Below are positions 32,261 to 41,409 of a stretch of 64,000 nucleotides of DNA, in pieces. Each line of letters starts with the position of its first letter. The stretch's first letter is position 1. A program made the position numbers and the translations under genes. The notes under the pieces are model-generated. The model made no database searches. It had not been told where the DNA came from and worked only from the letters and a program-made list of their open reading frames with translations. Origin of the DNA: Enterovibrio calviensis DSM 14347 (GTDB lineage: Bacteria; Pseudomonadota; Gammaproteobacteria; Enterobacterales; Vibrionaceae); contig NZ_JHZA01000016.1 of assembly GCF_000621165.1 (NCBI RefSeq), positions 94,002 through 158,001 of the forward strand, given 5' to 3'.

Positions 32261-35200
32261 TCAATATTGAGGCTCAACGCTAGATTGTGGCTTTGGGAGT
32301 GGAGGTGTTTCCTCCTTTTGTTGCTCATCAGACAGCTGAGTTTCAAAATCCAACGCTACTTTTTTCACCTTGGGTTCACGCGCTAACATCAATAAGCACG
32401 GTGTTAACACCAGGGTCAGCACGGTTGAAAACGCCAAACCACCCGCAACTGCCGTCGCCAGTTGAGACCACCACTGAGTACTCGGTGCGCCAAACTCGAC
32501 ACCCTGATTCACCAAATCCACGTTCATTTCTAACACCATTGGCATCAAACCAAGAATGGTCGTCACCGTGGTGAGCATGACAGGACGAAGACGTTGCGCT
32601 CCCGTTTGTAAGATGGCATCCACTTTCGCCAATCCGCGTCGACGGAGGACATTATAGGTATCAATCAAGACGATATTGTTGTTCACCACAATACCCGCCA
32701 AGGTGATCACCCCTACGCCTGACATAATAATACCGAACGGTCGCTGGAAAATAAGCAACCCAAGGAAAACACCCACGGTTGAAAACAGCACCGCACTTAA
32801 AATCAAAAATGCTTGGTAGAAGCTGTTGAACTGCGTGATAAGAATAATTGCCATTGCGCCTAGCGCCGCGAGAAACGCCATCATCAAAAATGCTTGGCTT
32901 TCATCTTGCTCCTCGTTTTGGCCACGCAGCGAAACGCTGACGCCATCGGGTAATGCCATAGCATCAAGTTGTTCCGTCAAACCAGGCAGCTCTAAACTGA
33001 GGTTATAACCTTCAGCCATGTCAGCCATTACTTTGATCACGCGCTTGCCATCCACCCGATCAATATTGCCTTGTTTTTGCTCCGGCGTGATTTTCGCAAA
33101 GTTAGTGATAGGGACTAAGCCATATGGCGTTTTCACTCTTAGCTCATCGAAGCGGCCAATATCCCGTTTGTCTTCTGGGTAGCGCACCAAGATATCCACT
33201 TCTTCGGTAGAATCGTCAGGTAGATAGTCACCAATTTTCAAACCATTGGTGACAAACTGAACCGTATTCCCAACCACTGTGGCGTCTGCGCCAAAGCGTG
33301 CTGCATCCGTGCGATTGATATCTATTGACCAATCAATGCCGGGCTTCGTCAGGGTATCGCTAAAGTTAGTAAACGCGGTGTTTTGTGCAAGTAGGTCTCG
33401 TACCTGCTTTGCCGCAGATTCGATGTCAGCACTATTGCTTGCCGTTACCTCAATAGAAAGATCGTGTTCACTCGGCGGCCCTGCGTCGGGCTTTTTGAAC
33501 TCAAGCTCCAAGCCAGACAGATCGTCTGTTTTCTCGCGCAGCTCTTCGATGATCTCTTTCACCTTACGGCGGTTTTGCCACTCAACTGGCTTCATCTGAA
33601 TAACGCCGATTTCGTCTTGCCCACCGGTACGGGTGTAAACACTGTCAATTTCATCCATACCCAAAACGCGCTGCTCGACTTCTTTCATCAACGCATCTTG
33701 CTCATAAATAGACAAATCACCGTGTGACCGCACTTTGATGTTAAAAAATGCCGGGTCGACATCAGGGAAGAACTCAGTCCCGAGCCCTGACTTGTTGTAG
33801 GCAAAGCCAACCGCAAACGCGACGATAAATGCGGCACACAAAATTTTGATTGGATGCTTAATGGCAACCGATAGCGTCGAGATATAGGCGCGAGTTAGCC
33901 CTTTCGCTTTAGAGAAGTCACCATTTTCAAGCGCCTGCATTCTGTTTTTCTGTTCCGTTGTCAGTGGCAACGGTTTACCCATCAAACTGCCAAGAACAGG
34001 AACAAACAGCAGTGCCATCACCAACGACGCGGACAAGGTCGCAATCAAGGTTAATGGCATAAACTTCATAAACTCGCCAGTGATGCCCGGCCAGAATAAT
34101 AGGGGTGCAAACGCCGCTAAGGTTGTGGCTGTGGATGCGATAATCGGCCATGCCATGCGATGAGCCGCTTCACGATACGCTTGTTTTCGGCTAATGCCTT
34201 CACGCATTCGGCGATCTGCATATTCAGTGACAACAATCGCACCATCCACCAGCAAACCCACCGCCATAATCAATGCAAAAAGCACAACGATGTTGATGGT
34301 CAAGCCACTCAGAGCAAGCACAACTAACCCAGTCAAAAACGAACCTGGGATAGAAACACCCACCAAGAAAGCAGTACGCGCACCGAGAATGGCAATGATG
34401 ACAATCACCACCAACAAAACGGCAGAAAGAATGTTATTTTGCAGATCGGTGAGCATTGAACGGACATCTTCAGAGCCGTCCCATGTGTATTTTACTTGCA
34501 ATGCTGCGGGCCACTGAGAGGAGGTTTGCGCCTTAGCAAGCACCGCTTTCACCAACTCCACGGTTTCAATGATGTTCTCTCCTGCGCGCTTTTTGACATC
34601 CAGCACGACAGCAGGCTTACCATCGAGGCGAGCAAAGCTTTCTGGATCTTTAAAACTACGACGCACAGTCGCCACATCGGCGACAGTCACTACCTGAGAG
34701 CCATCAATTTTGATGGGAAGCTGCAATACATCTTGCACCGATTCGAAAACCGAAGGCACTTTCACGGAAAAACGACCGTAGCCCGTGTCAACATAGCCTG
34801 CAGCTACCACACGGTTACTTTTGGTAACCAAATCGAAGATATCGGCTTGATCAAGCCCGTAGCTTTCTAGCAGCAAAGGTTCGACGATGATCTCTACTAC
34901 ATCATCACGATCGCCTGCCACATCCACTTCAAGGACTTGCTTAAAACCTTCGAGTGTTTCTTGCAGCTCACGCGCTATCTTAACGGTGGCACGTTCAGAC
35001 ACATCACCATATAAAGCAACAGATAAGACGGGTTGCTGGTTGGCGAACGTGACTTCGTTCACTGTGGGTTCATCGCTGTCGTCAGGCAAACGAGGTTTGA
35101 CCAAATCAACCGCTTCACGCACATCGGTCATTGCCAAATCGAGGTCGACACCGACGTTAAACTCCATCGTCACTGACGCATGGCCTTCGGATGCAATCGC

Positions 35201-35446
35201 TGTCATCTCTTTGATGCCTTCAATGGAGCGTAACTCTTGCTCTATTGGGCGAACAAGCAAACGCTCAGCATCTTCTGGCGAGATCCCTTCGTGGCTCACG
35301 GACACGTAGATGACAGGTATGGTGATGTCGGGATCAGATTCTTTAGGAATCGTTTGATAGGTATAAACGCCTGCTACAAAGAGAAATAGTAGCAGTGTGA
35401 CCATGGTACGCGTCCGCGCTAGCGACGCATCAATCAAGGTTCTCAT
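32261..35446 (-). CDS. vexF: RND multidrug efflux permease, VexF-like
   Basis: A 1061-aa inner-membrane RND transporter with the usual 12-helix, two-loop plan. The first helix is TMVTLLLFLFVAGVYTYQ and the central helix is ALIMAVGLLVDGAIVVTEYADRR. GGLAFSTVLTLVLTPCL lies near the C-terminus. The transmembrane proton/cation relay has Asp401 but Gly402, where AcrB has two adjacent Asp. It exports toxic compounds with VexE and a TolC channel. The location beside the shyC-like gene and tyrS matches V. cholerae VC0628-0631 (VexEF, reported as Na+-dependent). AAGGAG precedes the ATG; vexE is 12 nt upstream. Confidence 0.9.
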   Translation of the reverse strand: MRTLIDASLARTRTMVTLLLFLFVAGVYTYQTIPKESDPDITIPVIYVSVSHEGISPEDAERLLVRPIEQELRSIEGIKEMTAIASEGHASVTMEFNVGVDLDLAMTDVREAVDLVKPRLPDDSDEPTVNEVTFANQQPVLSVALYGDVSERATVKIARELQETLEGFKQVLEVDVAGDRDDVVEIIVEPLLLESYGLDQADIFDLVTKSNRVVAAGYVDTGYGRFSVKVPSVFESVQDVLQLPIKIDGSQVVTVADVATVRRSFKDPESFARLDGKPAVVLDVKKRAGENIIETVELVKAVLAKAQTSSQWPAALQVKYTWDGSEDVRSMLTDLQNNILSAVLLVVIVIIAILGARTAFLVGVSIPGSFLTGLVVLALSGLTINIVVLFALIMAVGLLVDGAIVVTEYADRRMREGISRKQAYREAAHRMAWPIIASTATTLAAFAPLLFWPGITGEFMKFMPLTLIATLSASLVMALLFVPVLGSLMGKPLPLTTEQKNRMQALENGDFSKAKGLTRAYISTLSVAIKHPIKILCAAFIVAFAVGFAYNKSGLGTEFFPDVDPAFFNIKVRSHGDLSIYEQDALMKEVEQRVLGMDEIDSVYTRTGGQDEIGVIQMKPVEWQNRRKVKEIIEELREKTDDLSGLELEFKKPDAGPPSEHDLSIEVTASNSADIESAAKQVRDLLAQNTAFTNFSDTLTKPGIDWSIDINRTDAARFGADATVVGNTVQFVTNGLKIGDYLPDDSTEEVDILVRYPEDKRDIGRFDELRVKTPYGLVPITNFAKITPEQKQGNIDRVDGKRVIKVMADMAEGYNLSLELPGLTEQLDAMALPDGVSVSLRGQNEEQDESQAFLMMAFLAALGAMAIILITQFNSFYQAFLILSAVLFSTVGVFLGLLIFQRPFGIIMSGVGVITLAGIVVNNNIVLIDTYNVLRRRGLAKVDAILQTGAQRLRPVMLTTVTTILGLMPMVLEMNVDLVNQGVEFGAPSTQWWSQLATAVAGGLAFSTVLTLVLTPCLLMLAREPKVKKVALDFETQLSDEQQKEETPPLPKPQSSVEPQY

Positions 35447-35458
35447 GCGGCGATCTCC

Positions 35459-36550
35459 TTATTGAGGTTGTGTTTGACGCACGGCGTCAACCACATCACC
35501 GTCGCGCACAAAACCTTGTCCCTTGGTGATGACATCCACTTGCTCACCCAGACCAGACAACCAAACACCGTCTTCTTCTGCTTTCACAATACGAGCGGCA
35601 ACGAACGCCGCTTTGTTGCCCTGAAGTGTTTTGACGCCAAGATTACCTTGTTCGTCCAACGCTAAAACAGAGGGGCTCAGTTTCACAGCACGCTGCAAAT
35701 CCAACGCAAGATCGACTTCAGCACTGATCCCTGCAGGAATCGCTTGTTTAGGATTTGGAATTTCGAGTTCTATCGCAAAAGTATTTGTGGTTGGAGATGC
35801 AAGGCTGGATTGGTAACGAAGCCTTCCTTCTTTCTTTTCGCCATTAACCAGCAAAACGCGCGCTGGCAATGACCCGTCAATATGGCTGATGTGCTTTTCA
35901 GACACATCGGCAGTGACGATCAACGGGTCTAGGTCAATCAGGGTCGCCATAGGATCGCCTATCCCTAGATAATCCCCAACTTCAACCATCACATCATCAA
36001 CAATGCCATCAAATGGCGCACGAACCTGCGTATGTGATAACGCTAATTCGATGTTTTCAACATTGGCCTTCGCTTCAACAAGGTTTGCTTCCGCCAACGA
36101 AAATGCGACTTCGCCTTGTAAGCCTTTCTTCTTGAGTGATTTCGCAGCATTGAACTCTTTTTGACGAACAAGCAGCAACGACTTTGAACGATTAAGCTGC
36201 GCTTCACGATCGCCTTTATCGATAAAGATAAGCAGATCACCTTTCTTAACCGCGGCGCCTTTTCTGACATTCACTTTGGTCACTCGGCCATCCGCTTCAG
36301 CCGAGATCGTTGCATCGCGATCAGGCGCAGTGCGACCGTATAGAGAAATCGAACGGGTAACAGGCTCAGAGAAATACGTATCTACCGCCACTTTAGTCAG
36401 CGGAGCTTTGGGTTGTTCACTTTGCTCAGGAGAGGGATTCGCACTGCTTGAGCCACTGCCGACCCAGAACACTAATGCGATAAGAAGAACCAAAGAGATG
36501 ATCCAAGGTCGCTGTGATAAGTAAGACGCTTTTACGCCTGCATTCGCCAT
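35459..36550 (-). CDS. vexE: RND efflux periplasmic adaptor (membrane fusion protein), VexE-like
   Basis: A 363-aa HlyD/AcrA-type adaptor. N-terminal membrane anchor WIISLVLLIALVFWVG is followed by the biotinyl-lipoyl half-motif ISLYGRTAPDRDATISAEADGRVTKV and an alpha-hairpin (QLNRSKSLLLVRQKEFNAAKSLK). The second lipoyl half is TQVRAPFDGIVDDVMVEVGDYLGIGDP, and a beta-barrel domain follows. It links VexF to an outer-membrane channel. The start at 36550 is chosen because AAGGA lies about 6 nt upstream; a longer frame from 36619 overlaps the upstream terminator. It forms an operon with vexF. Confidence 0.9.
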   Translation of the reverse strand: MANAGVKASYLSQRPWIISLVLLIALVFWVGSGSSSANPSPEQSEQPKAPLTKVAVDTYFSEPVTRSISLYGRTAPDRDATISAEADGRVTKVNVRKGAAVKKGDLLIFIDKGDREAQLNRSKSLLLVRQKEFNAAKSLKKKGLQGEVAFSLAEANLVEAKANVENIELALSHTQVRAPFDGIVDDVMVEVGDYLGIGDPMATLIDLDPLIVTADVSEKHISHIDGSLPARVLLVNGEKKEGRLRYQSSLASPTTNTFAIELEIPNPKQAIPAGISAEVDLALDLQRAVKLSPSVLALDEQGNLGVKTLQGNKAAFVAARIVKAEEDGVWLSGLGEQVDVITKGQGFVRDGDVVDAVRQTQPQ

Positions 36551-36617
36551 AATAGTCCTTCCCGACGTGGTTACTGCAGTAAATGAAAACGGACGCTGAT
36601 CCTTCCGGCCCGAAGAC

Positions 36618-36646
36618 AAAAACAGCCTGAACGGCAGGCTGTTTTT
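36618..36646. terminator. Intrinsic terminator after erpA
   Basis: AAAAACAGCCTG (36618-36629) pairs with CAGGCTGTTTTT (36635-36646) around a 5-nt loop. On the minus strand it ends erpA ahead of vexE. Confidence 0.92.
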
Positions 36647-36709
36647 GAACTAATGATGTGCTGTATCTCTTAGCTAGGTAGACCCCTAACTCTGAGAGTG
36701 TCTCATAGT

Positions 36710-37051
36710 TTATACACTGAACGAGGCACCGCAACCACATGTTGTGGTGGCATTCGGGTTGTTGATAAAGAAACGTGATCCCTCTAACCCTTCTGTGTAA
36801 TCGACTTCTCCGCCAATAAGGTATTGCAAGCTCATTGGATCAACCACCAAAGTAACGCCGCATTTTTCAATCGTCATGTCGCCATCATTGACGTTTTCAT
36901 CAAACGTGAAACCGTACTGGAAGCCGCTACAACCGCCGCCAGTAATATACACACGCAGTTTCAGGTTCGGGTTTTCTTCTTCCTGAATCAGCGTCTTTAC
37001 CTTAGTCGCAGCTGTGTCAGTAAATTGCAGCGGCAAATTGGTATCGCTCAT
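36710..37051 (-). CDS. erpA: Iron-sulfur cluster insertion protein ErpA
   Basis: A 113-aa A-type carrier. The three ligand cysteines are Cys41 ([11 protein letters not shown]), Cys105 and Cys107 ([12 protein letters not shown]). It delivers Fe-S clusters to apoproteins such as IspG. GAGG precedes the ATG by a few bases. It is divergent from hemL, an arrangement shared across many gammaproteobacteria. Length equals the E. coli family size. Confidence 0.96.
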   Translation of the reverse strand: MSDTNLPLQFTDTAATKVKTLIQEEENPNLKLRVYITGGGCSGFQYGFTFDENVNDGDMTIEKCGVTLVVDPMSLQYLIGGEVDYTEGLEGSRFFINNPNATTTCGCGASFSV

Positions 37052-37269
37052 TTCGACCTCACATTACTTCTTTTATATTGAACGCATTATCTAATACCTG
37101 ACTAATTCGTTCAAGTATTGGTCGCAGCTAGAAACTATATGCAGCAATATACACCAAGTTTAATCTGTATGTGATGCTTACCTCATCATCAGACTCGCCA
37201 GTTTTTCACACTTCCCTTACAATACGGCCCAGGTAAAACTTAACGATCATATGGCCTAGGAAAGAACCC

Positions 37270-38559
37270 ATGACCAAATCAGCCGAATTGTTCCAACAAG
37301 CACGCAAAACCATTCCTGGTGGCGTCAATTCGCCAGTACGCGCATTCGCAGGCGTGGGCGGTGACCCTATTTTCATTGAACGCGCTGACGGTGCTTACAT
37401 CTATGATGCCGATGGCAAAGCGTACATTGATTATGTCGGCTCATGGGGCCCAATGATCTTAGGCCACAACCACCCTGCGATTCGTGACGCAGTCATTGAA
37501 GCGGCGCAACATGGCCTGAGTTTTGGTGCGCCTACTGCACGTGAAATCACGCTTGCTGAGCTGGTTAGCCAACTGGTTCCATCAATGGAAATGGTGCGTA
37601 TGGTGAGCTCTGGTACGGAAGCAACCATGAGCGCCATTCGTCTGGCTCGTGGCTTCACCCGTCGTGATAAGTTCATCAAATTTGAAGGCTGTTACCACGG
37701 CCACGCTGACTGCTTGCTGGTTAAAGCAGGATCTGGCGCGCTGACGCTGGGTGAGCCAACATCACCAGGCGTTCCTGCTGATTTCGCCAAACACACTCTG
37801 ACCTGCACGTTTAACGATCTTGATTCTGTTCGCGCGGCGTTTGAACAATACCCAGAAGACATTTCCTGCATCATTGTTGAGCCAGTAGCCGGCAACATGA
37901 ACTGCATTCCACCGCAAGCTGGCTTCCTAGAAGGCCTTCGCGCTTTGTGTGATGAGTTTGGTGCATTGTTGATTTTTGATGAAGTGATGACAGGATTCCG
38001 TGTTGCACTTGGCGGTGCCCAAGCGCACTACAACATCAAACCTGACCTGACAACGTTGGGTAAAGTAATTGGTGGCGGCATGCCAGTGGGTGCATTCGGT
38101 GGTCGTCGTGACGTGATGGAATACATCGCGCCAACAGGCCCTGTATATCAAGCAGGTACGCTTTCTGGAAACCCAGTGGCGATGGCGGCAGGTGAAGCAG
38201 CATTAACGACATTACGCCAAGAAGGCAATGAAGCACAATTGGCTGACGTCACTCAACGTCTTGCGGAAGGCTTCAAAGCCGCAGCACAAAAACATGGTGT
38301 TGCGCTGGCCACCAACCAAGTGGGTGGAATGTTCGGTTTCTTCTTTACTGAGCAAGAGAGCATCACTTGTTTTGCTGACGTTCAGCAGTGTGATATCGAG
38401 AAATTTAAGCGCTTTTTCCACCTTATGCTTGAAGAAGGTATTTACTTGGCGCCTTCTGCCTTTGAAGCAAGCTTCACCTCTTTGGCTCATGGCGAACAAG
38501 AGCTTGAAGCAACATTGGCTGCCGCAGATCGCGCATTTGCCAAACTCGCTGCAGAATAA
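37270..38559 (+). CDS. hemL: Glutamate-1-semialdehyde 2,1-aminomutase
   Basis: A 429-aa PLP enzyme that makes 5-aminolevulinate for heme and corrinoids. Diagnostic features are [14 protein letters not shown] at the N-terminus, [33 protein letters not shown], and the PLP lysine Lys265 in [16 protein letters not shown], the same position as in E. coli. AGGAAAG precedes the ATG. It is single-gene, ending at a strong terminator. Confidence 0.97.
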   Translation: MTKSAELFQQARKTIPGGVNSPVRAFAGVGGDPIFIERADGAYIYDADGKAYIDYVGSWGPMILGHNHPAIRDAVIEAAQHGLSFGAPTAREITLAELVSQLVPSMEMVRMVSSGTEATMSAIRLARGFTRRDKFIKFEGCYHGHADCLLVKAGSGALTLGEPTSPGVPADFAKHTLTCTFNDLDSVRAAFEQYPEDISCIIVEPVAGNMNCIPPQAGFLEGLRALCDEFGALLIFDEVMTGFRVALGGAQAHYNIKPDLTTLGKVIGGGMPVGAFGGRRDVMEYIAPTGPVYQAGTLSGNPVAMAAGEAALTTLRQEGNEAQLADVTQRLAEGFKAAAQKHGVALATNQVGGMFGFFFTEQESITCFADVQQCDIEKFKRFFHLMLEEGIYLAPSAFEASFTSLAHGEQELEATLAAADRAFAKLAAE

Positions 38560-38580
38560 ATGACAAAGCGATTAACCATT

Positions 38581-38612
38581 AAAAAGCGAAGCCTCAGTGC
38601 TTCGCTTTTTTT
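38581..38612. terminator. Bidirectional intrinsic terminator after hemL
   Basis: AAAAAGCGAAGC (38581-38592) pairs with GCTTCGCTTTTT (38599-38610) around a 6-nt loop. The same hairpin directly follows the TAA of the small minus-strand ORF at 38611. Confidence 0.93.
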
Positions 38613-38736
38613 ATTGCCAATACACTACCACCAAAACGACGAGCAAAACGCAAACAATCAGTGGAAGACTTACCTTACGGCTCTTTTTTGCATGACATTG
38701 CTGATCGCAACACCCCATATCCTCTCCATTCGCCAT
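38611..38736 (-). CDS. Candidate small membrane protein (35-41 aa), function unknown
   Basis: A minus-strand ORF encodes a Cys-rich, charged N-terminus (MGCCDQQCHAKKSRK after the second Met) and one strongly hydrophobic helix (LPLIVCVLLVVLVVVYW), ending WQ. Two starts are possible: ATG 38736 (41 aa) and ATG 38718 (35 aa). The second is preferred because GGAGAGG lies 2-5 nt upstream. The stop codon abuts the bidirectional hemL terminator, as expected for a real convergent gene. No homologue is recognised and expression is unproven. Confidence 0.5.
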   Translation of the reverse strand: MANGEDMGCCDQQCHAKKSRKVSLPLIVCVLLVVLVVVYWQ

Positions 38737-38916
38737 CTAAAGATGCGTTTTAATGTTGCAACTGTGTTCCATTCGAAGACACCGATTTATCGCAAAAAAC
38801 TTAACAGTTTGATTAATTAATATTTAACGCTTTTTCGTTAATTGGTCACAACGTATCATACTCTTCACACTACACTGTTCACCAGACTGACTGGCGCGAC
38901 ACAAAGGAGCCTACAA

Positions 38917-40002
38917 GTGGCATCATCTTTCAAGATAGAACCCAGACATTGGACACTCATTGGCGCATTGGCTCTTGCCGCATATGCGTGTTACGTCCTC
39001 ATCGCCCCTTACGTTGGCTCAATTGTTCTCGCCTTCATTGTTTCGCTGCTTTTTTTTCCCTTACATGACCGCATTGATCACAAGCTGAAATCTTACCCAA
39101 ACCTTTCCGCTGCGCTGTCTTGCACAATTCTGACGGTAATGATCATCATTCCAATGATCTTTGTTGCTGGCGCGATCTTACGCCAAGGCATTACCTTCTT
39201 TACTGGTGCCTATGAATGGCTAAGTGCTGGCGGAGCGAAAGACATCCTTTCCATGCCTTTCGTACAAACAAGTCTGCAATCCTTAGATAAATGGCTACCG
39301 TTCGATTCCATCGACCCTCAAGACATTATTTCACGCGTTGCGTCGACCGTGTCAGCGTTAAGTTCCGAGATGATTGGCATGAGCTCGCAAATCCTTGGCG
39401 ACGTCACCGGCATGTTTGTTAACTTCCTATTGATGCTGTTCGTATTGTTTTTCCTGCTACGCGATCACGACAAAATCATCCAGTTGCTCCGCCACGTCAG
39501 CCCCCTCTCTCGTAGCCAAGAAGACACCTTGCTTGATGAAGTCGAGAAAGTGGCAAAATCTGCGGTAATGGGTTCATTCCTCACCGCGTTAGCACAGGGT
39601 TTAGTGGGTGGTTTTGCGATGTGGATGGCAGGGTTTGCTGGCCTATTTTGGGGCACAATGATGGGCTTTGCATCCTTCATCCCTGTTGTAGGCACTGCGT
39701 TGATATGGCTACCCGCCGCTGGCTACCTTCTTATTGTTGGGCAATGGGAATGGGCCGCGTTTTTGGTTGGCTGGGGAGTGATCGTCGTCGGTTCGGTCGA
39801 CAATATTCTTCGACCATTACTAATGCAAGGTAACTCAGGGATGAATACCCTGTTGATCTTCTTCTCGCTCATTGGTGGTTTACAAGTTTACGGTTTGATG
39901 GGGCTAATTTACGGGCCGATCATCTTCTCAGTGACACTGGTACTATTTCGTATGTACGAAGCAGAATTTCACAACTTTCTCGAAAAGCAGGATAACTCAT
40001 AG
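38917..40002 (+). CDS. AI-2E/PerM-family membrane transporter
   Basis: A 361-aa protein with about eight membrane helices and the family pattern. An N-terminal helix pair is followed by LLFFPLHDRIDHKLK, a periplasmic loop, FLLRDHDKIIQLLRHVSPLSRSQEDTLLDEVEKVAKS, GFASFIPVVGTALIWLPAAGYLL, and VVGSVDNILRPLLMQG. Members export varied small molecules or act as cation antiporters; the substrate here is unknown. A GTG start at 38917 is chosen because AAGGAG lies 7 nt upstream; a longer frame from 38842 has no ribosome site. Confidence 0.88.
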   Translation: MASSFKIEPRHWTLIGALALAAYACYVLIAPYVGSIVLAFIVSLLFFPLHDRIDHKLKSYPNLSAALSCTILTVMIIIPMIFVAGAILRQGITFFTGAYEWLSAGGAKDILSMPFVQTSLQSLDKWLPFDSIDPQDIISRVASTVSALSSEMIGMSSQILGDVTGMFVNFLLMLFVLFFLLRDHDKIIQLLRHVSPLSRSQEDTLLDEVEKVAKSAVMGSFLTALAQGLVGGFAMWMAGFAGLFWGTMMGFASFIPVVGTALIWLPAAGYLLIVGQWEWAAFLVGWGVIVVGSVDNILRPLLMQGNSGMNTLLIFFSLIGGLQVYGLMGLIYGPIIFSVTLVLFRMYEAEFHNFLEKQDNS

Positions 40003-40170
40003 CGTTTCTAGTCATCGGTGTTAGCGCCTACTCACATAGTTTCCCGCGCGCTTGGCACAATGATGTATAGAGTTAAGACATTTAAGCCTCCCATAAAGCA
40101 CGGTTATTTTCACGAGCCGCGCTTTGTGGGAGAATCCGCGCTCTATTTTGTTGCAACCCCTGAGGCAGCC

Positions 40171-41196
40171 ATGTCATACAGCACCCCTAGCCAAGTAGTG
40201 GCTCGTCAATTGGCATACTTTGAAGGCAAGCATGTTTTGCTTGCTGGAGAACTCGAAGATACCTTCGCAACGGAACTACTAGGTAGTGCTGAGAGCGTCA
40301 GCATCTTTACCACAAACCTTGCCTACGCCAATCAAATGCGTCGTTACGATGCCATCAATGTTCAGTTTGGTGAGAGCTACTCCGCCATGCCTAACGTCGA
40401 TATGGTGCTGCTGTACTGGCCTAAAGCGAAAGCGGAAGCCGAGTTTTTGCTATCCATGCTCATGGCCTCACTGGGTCAAGATACTGAAATTGTCGTGGTT
40501 GGTGAAAATCGAAGCGGTGTAAGAAGTATCGAGAAGATGTTTACCCCCTATGGCACGGTGACAAAATTCGATTCTGCAAGGCGATGCGGGTTCTACTGGG
40601 GCCAGTGCACTAACGAGCCAACGCCATTTAACCTCGACGACTGGTACAAGAGTTACCCACTTCACCTTGGTGAGCACACACTAACCATTCGCTCTTTGCC
40701 TGGCGTATTTAGTCACGGTGAACTGGATGTGGGCAGTAAACTGCTGCTTGATACACTGCCTTCACTCAGCGGCGAAGTGTTTGATTTTGGCTGTGGTGCT
40801 GGCGTCATTGGCGCTGCAATTAAGCTTCTATATCCAACAGCGAACATCACCATGGTCGATATTAGTGCGTTAGCCGTGGCATCAGCCCGTGAGACGTTGC
40901 GTTTTAACGAGCTTGACGGAACGGTACTTGCCTCTGATGTTTATAGTGAAGTGTCATCTAAATTTGATCACATCGTGAGTAATCCGCCCTTTCATGCAGG
41001 GCTAAAAACGCACTATGCGGCGACAGAAACCTTCTTACAACGCGCTCCTGAGTTTTTAAATCGCCAAGGTCAATTGACCGTTGTGGCAAACAGCTTTTTA
41101 CGCTACCCGCCATTTATTGAAAGCGCGTTTGGCCACTGTGATACGCCGGCAAAAAACAACAAATTCGCCATCTATCATGCCGTCAAAACCGCTTAA
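40171..41196 (+). CDS. rsmC: 16S rRNA (guanine-1207-N2)-methyltransferase
   Basis: A 341-aa RsmC (E. coli 343 aa) with an N-terminal degenerate methyltransferase half and a catalytic C-terminal half. The SAM site is VFDFGCGAGVIGAAI, and the target-base motif is NPPFHAG. It methylates G1207 of 16S rRNA in the small subunit. The start at 40171 (MSYSTPSQVVARQLAYFEGK) is the family start with GAGG upstream; the longer frame from 40018 is ignored. Confidence 0.95.
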   Translation: MSYSTPSQVVARQLAYFEGKHVLLAGELEDTFATELLGSAESVSIFTTNLAYANQMRRYDAINVQFGESYSAMPNVDMVLLYWPKAKAEAEFLLSMLMASLGQDTEIVVVGENRSGVRSIEKMFTPYGTVTKFDSARRCGFYWGQCTNEPTPFNLDDWYKSYPLHLGEHTLTIRSLPGVFSHGELDVGSKLLLDTLPSLSGEVFDFGCGAGVIGAAIKLLYPTANITMVDISALAVASARETLRFNELDGTVLASDVYSEVSSKFDHIVSNPPFHAGLKTHYAATETFLQRAPEFLNRQGQLTVVANSFLRYPPFIESAFGHCDTPAKNNKFAIYHAVKTA

Positions 41197-41203
41197 ATCT
41201 CGC

Positions 41204-41224
41204 AGGGGTTGATCTCCAACCCCT
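41204..41224 (+). terminator. Hairpin after rsmC (possible terminator)
   Basis: AGGGGTTG/CAACCCCT perfect 8-bp stem with a 5-nt loop, 7 nt after the rsmC stop. No proper U-tract follows, so termination is uncertain. Confidence 0.55.
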
Positions 41225-41228
41225 CGTT

Positions 41229-41238
41229 AAAAACGTTA
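41229..41238 (+). promoter_or_regulatory. AAAAACGTTA element upstream of chiS
   Basis: The 10-mer AAAAACGTTA recurs exactly in the cbp promoter (45431-45440), about 170 bp upstream of the chiS ATG here. It could be a shared regulatory half-site, possibly for ChiS autoregulation. Coincidence in AT-rich DNA is possible. Confidence 0.3.
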
Positions 41239-41409
41239 AATTTGTGTCTTCACACGTACTTCATTGACAACTTACTTGCCAACAATAATTAAGTCCGTAT
41301 AAGAGCTGACAATAGATTCCATTCATATGCACTCGGTCGAAAAAACGTCAATTTCGACAAAATCGAGGTCATATAGCATTTTTGATTTTCTATCTTGTCA
41401 GGCAGAGAC

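Noticed and set aside
38560..38820. 86-codon plus-strand ORF directly after hemL
   Set aside because: It runs through the hemL terminator, has no ribosome site and a composition unlike a protein. The opposite strand holds a better small ORF.
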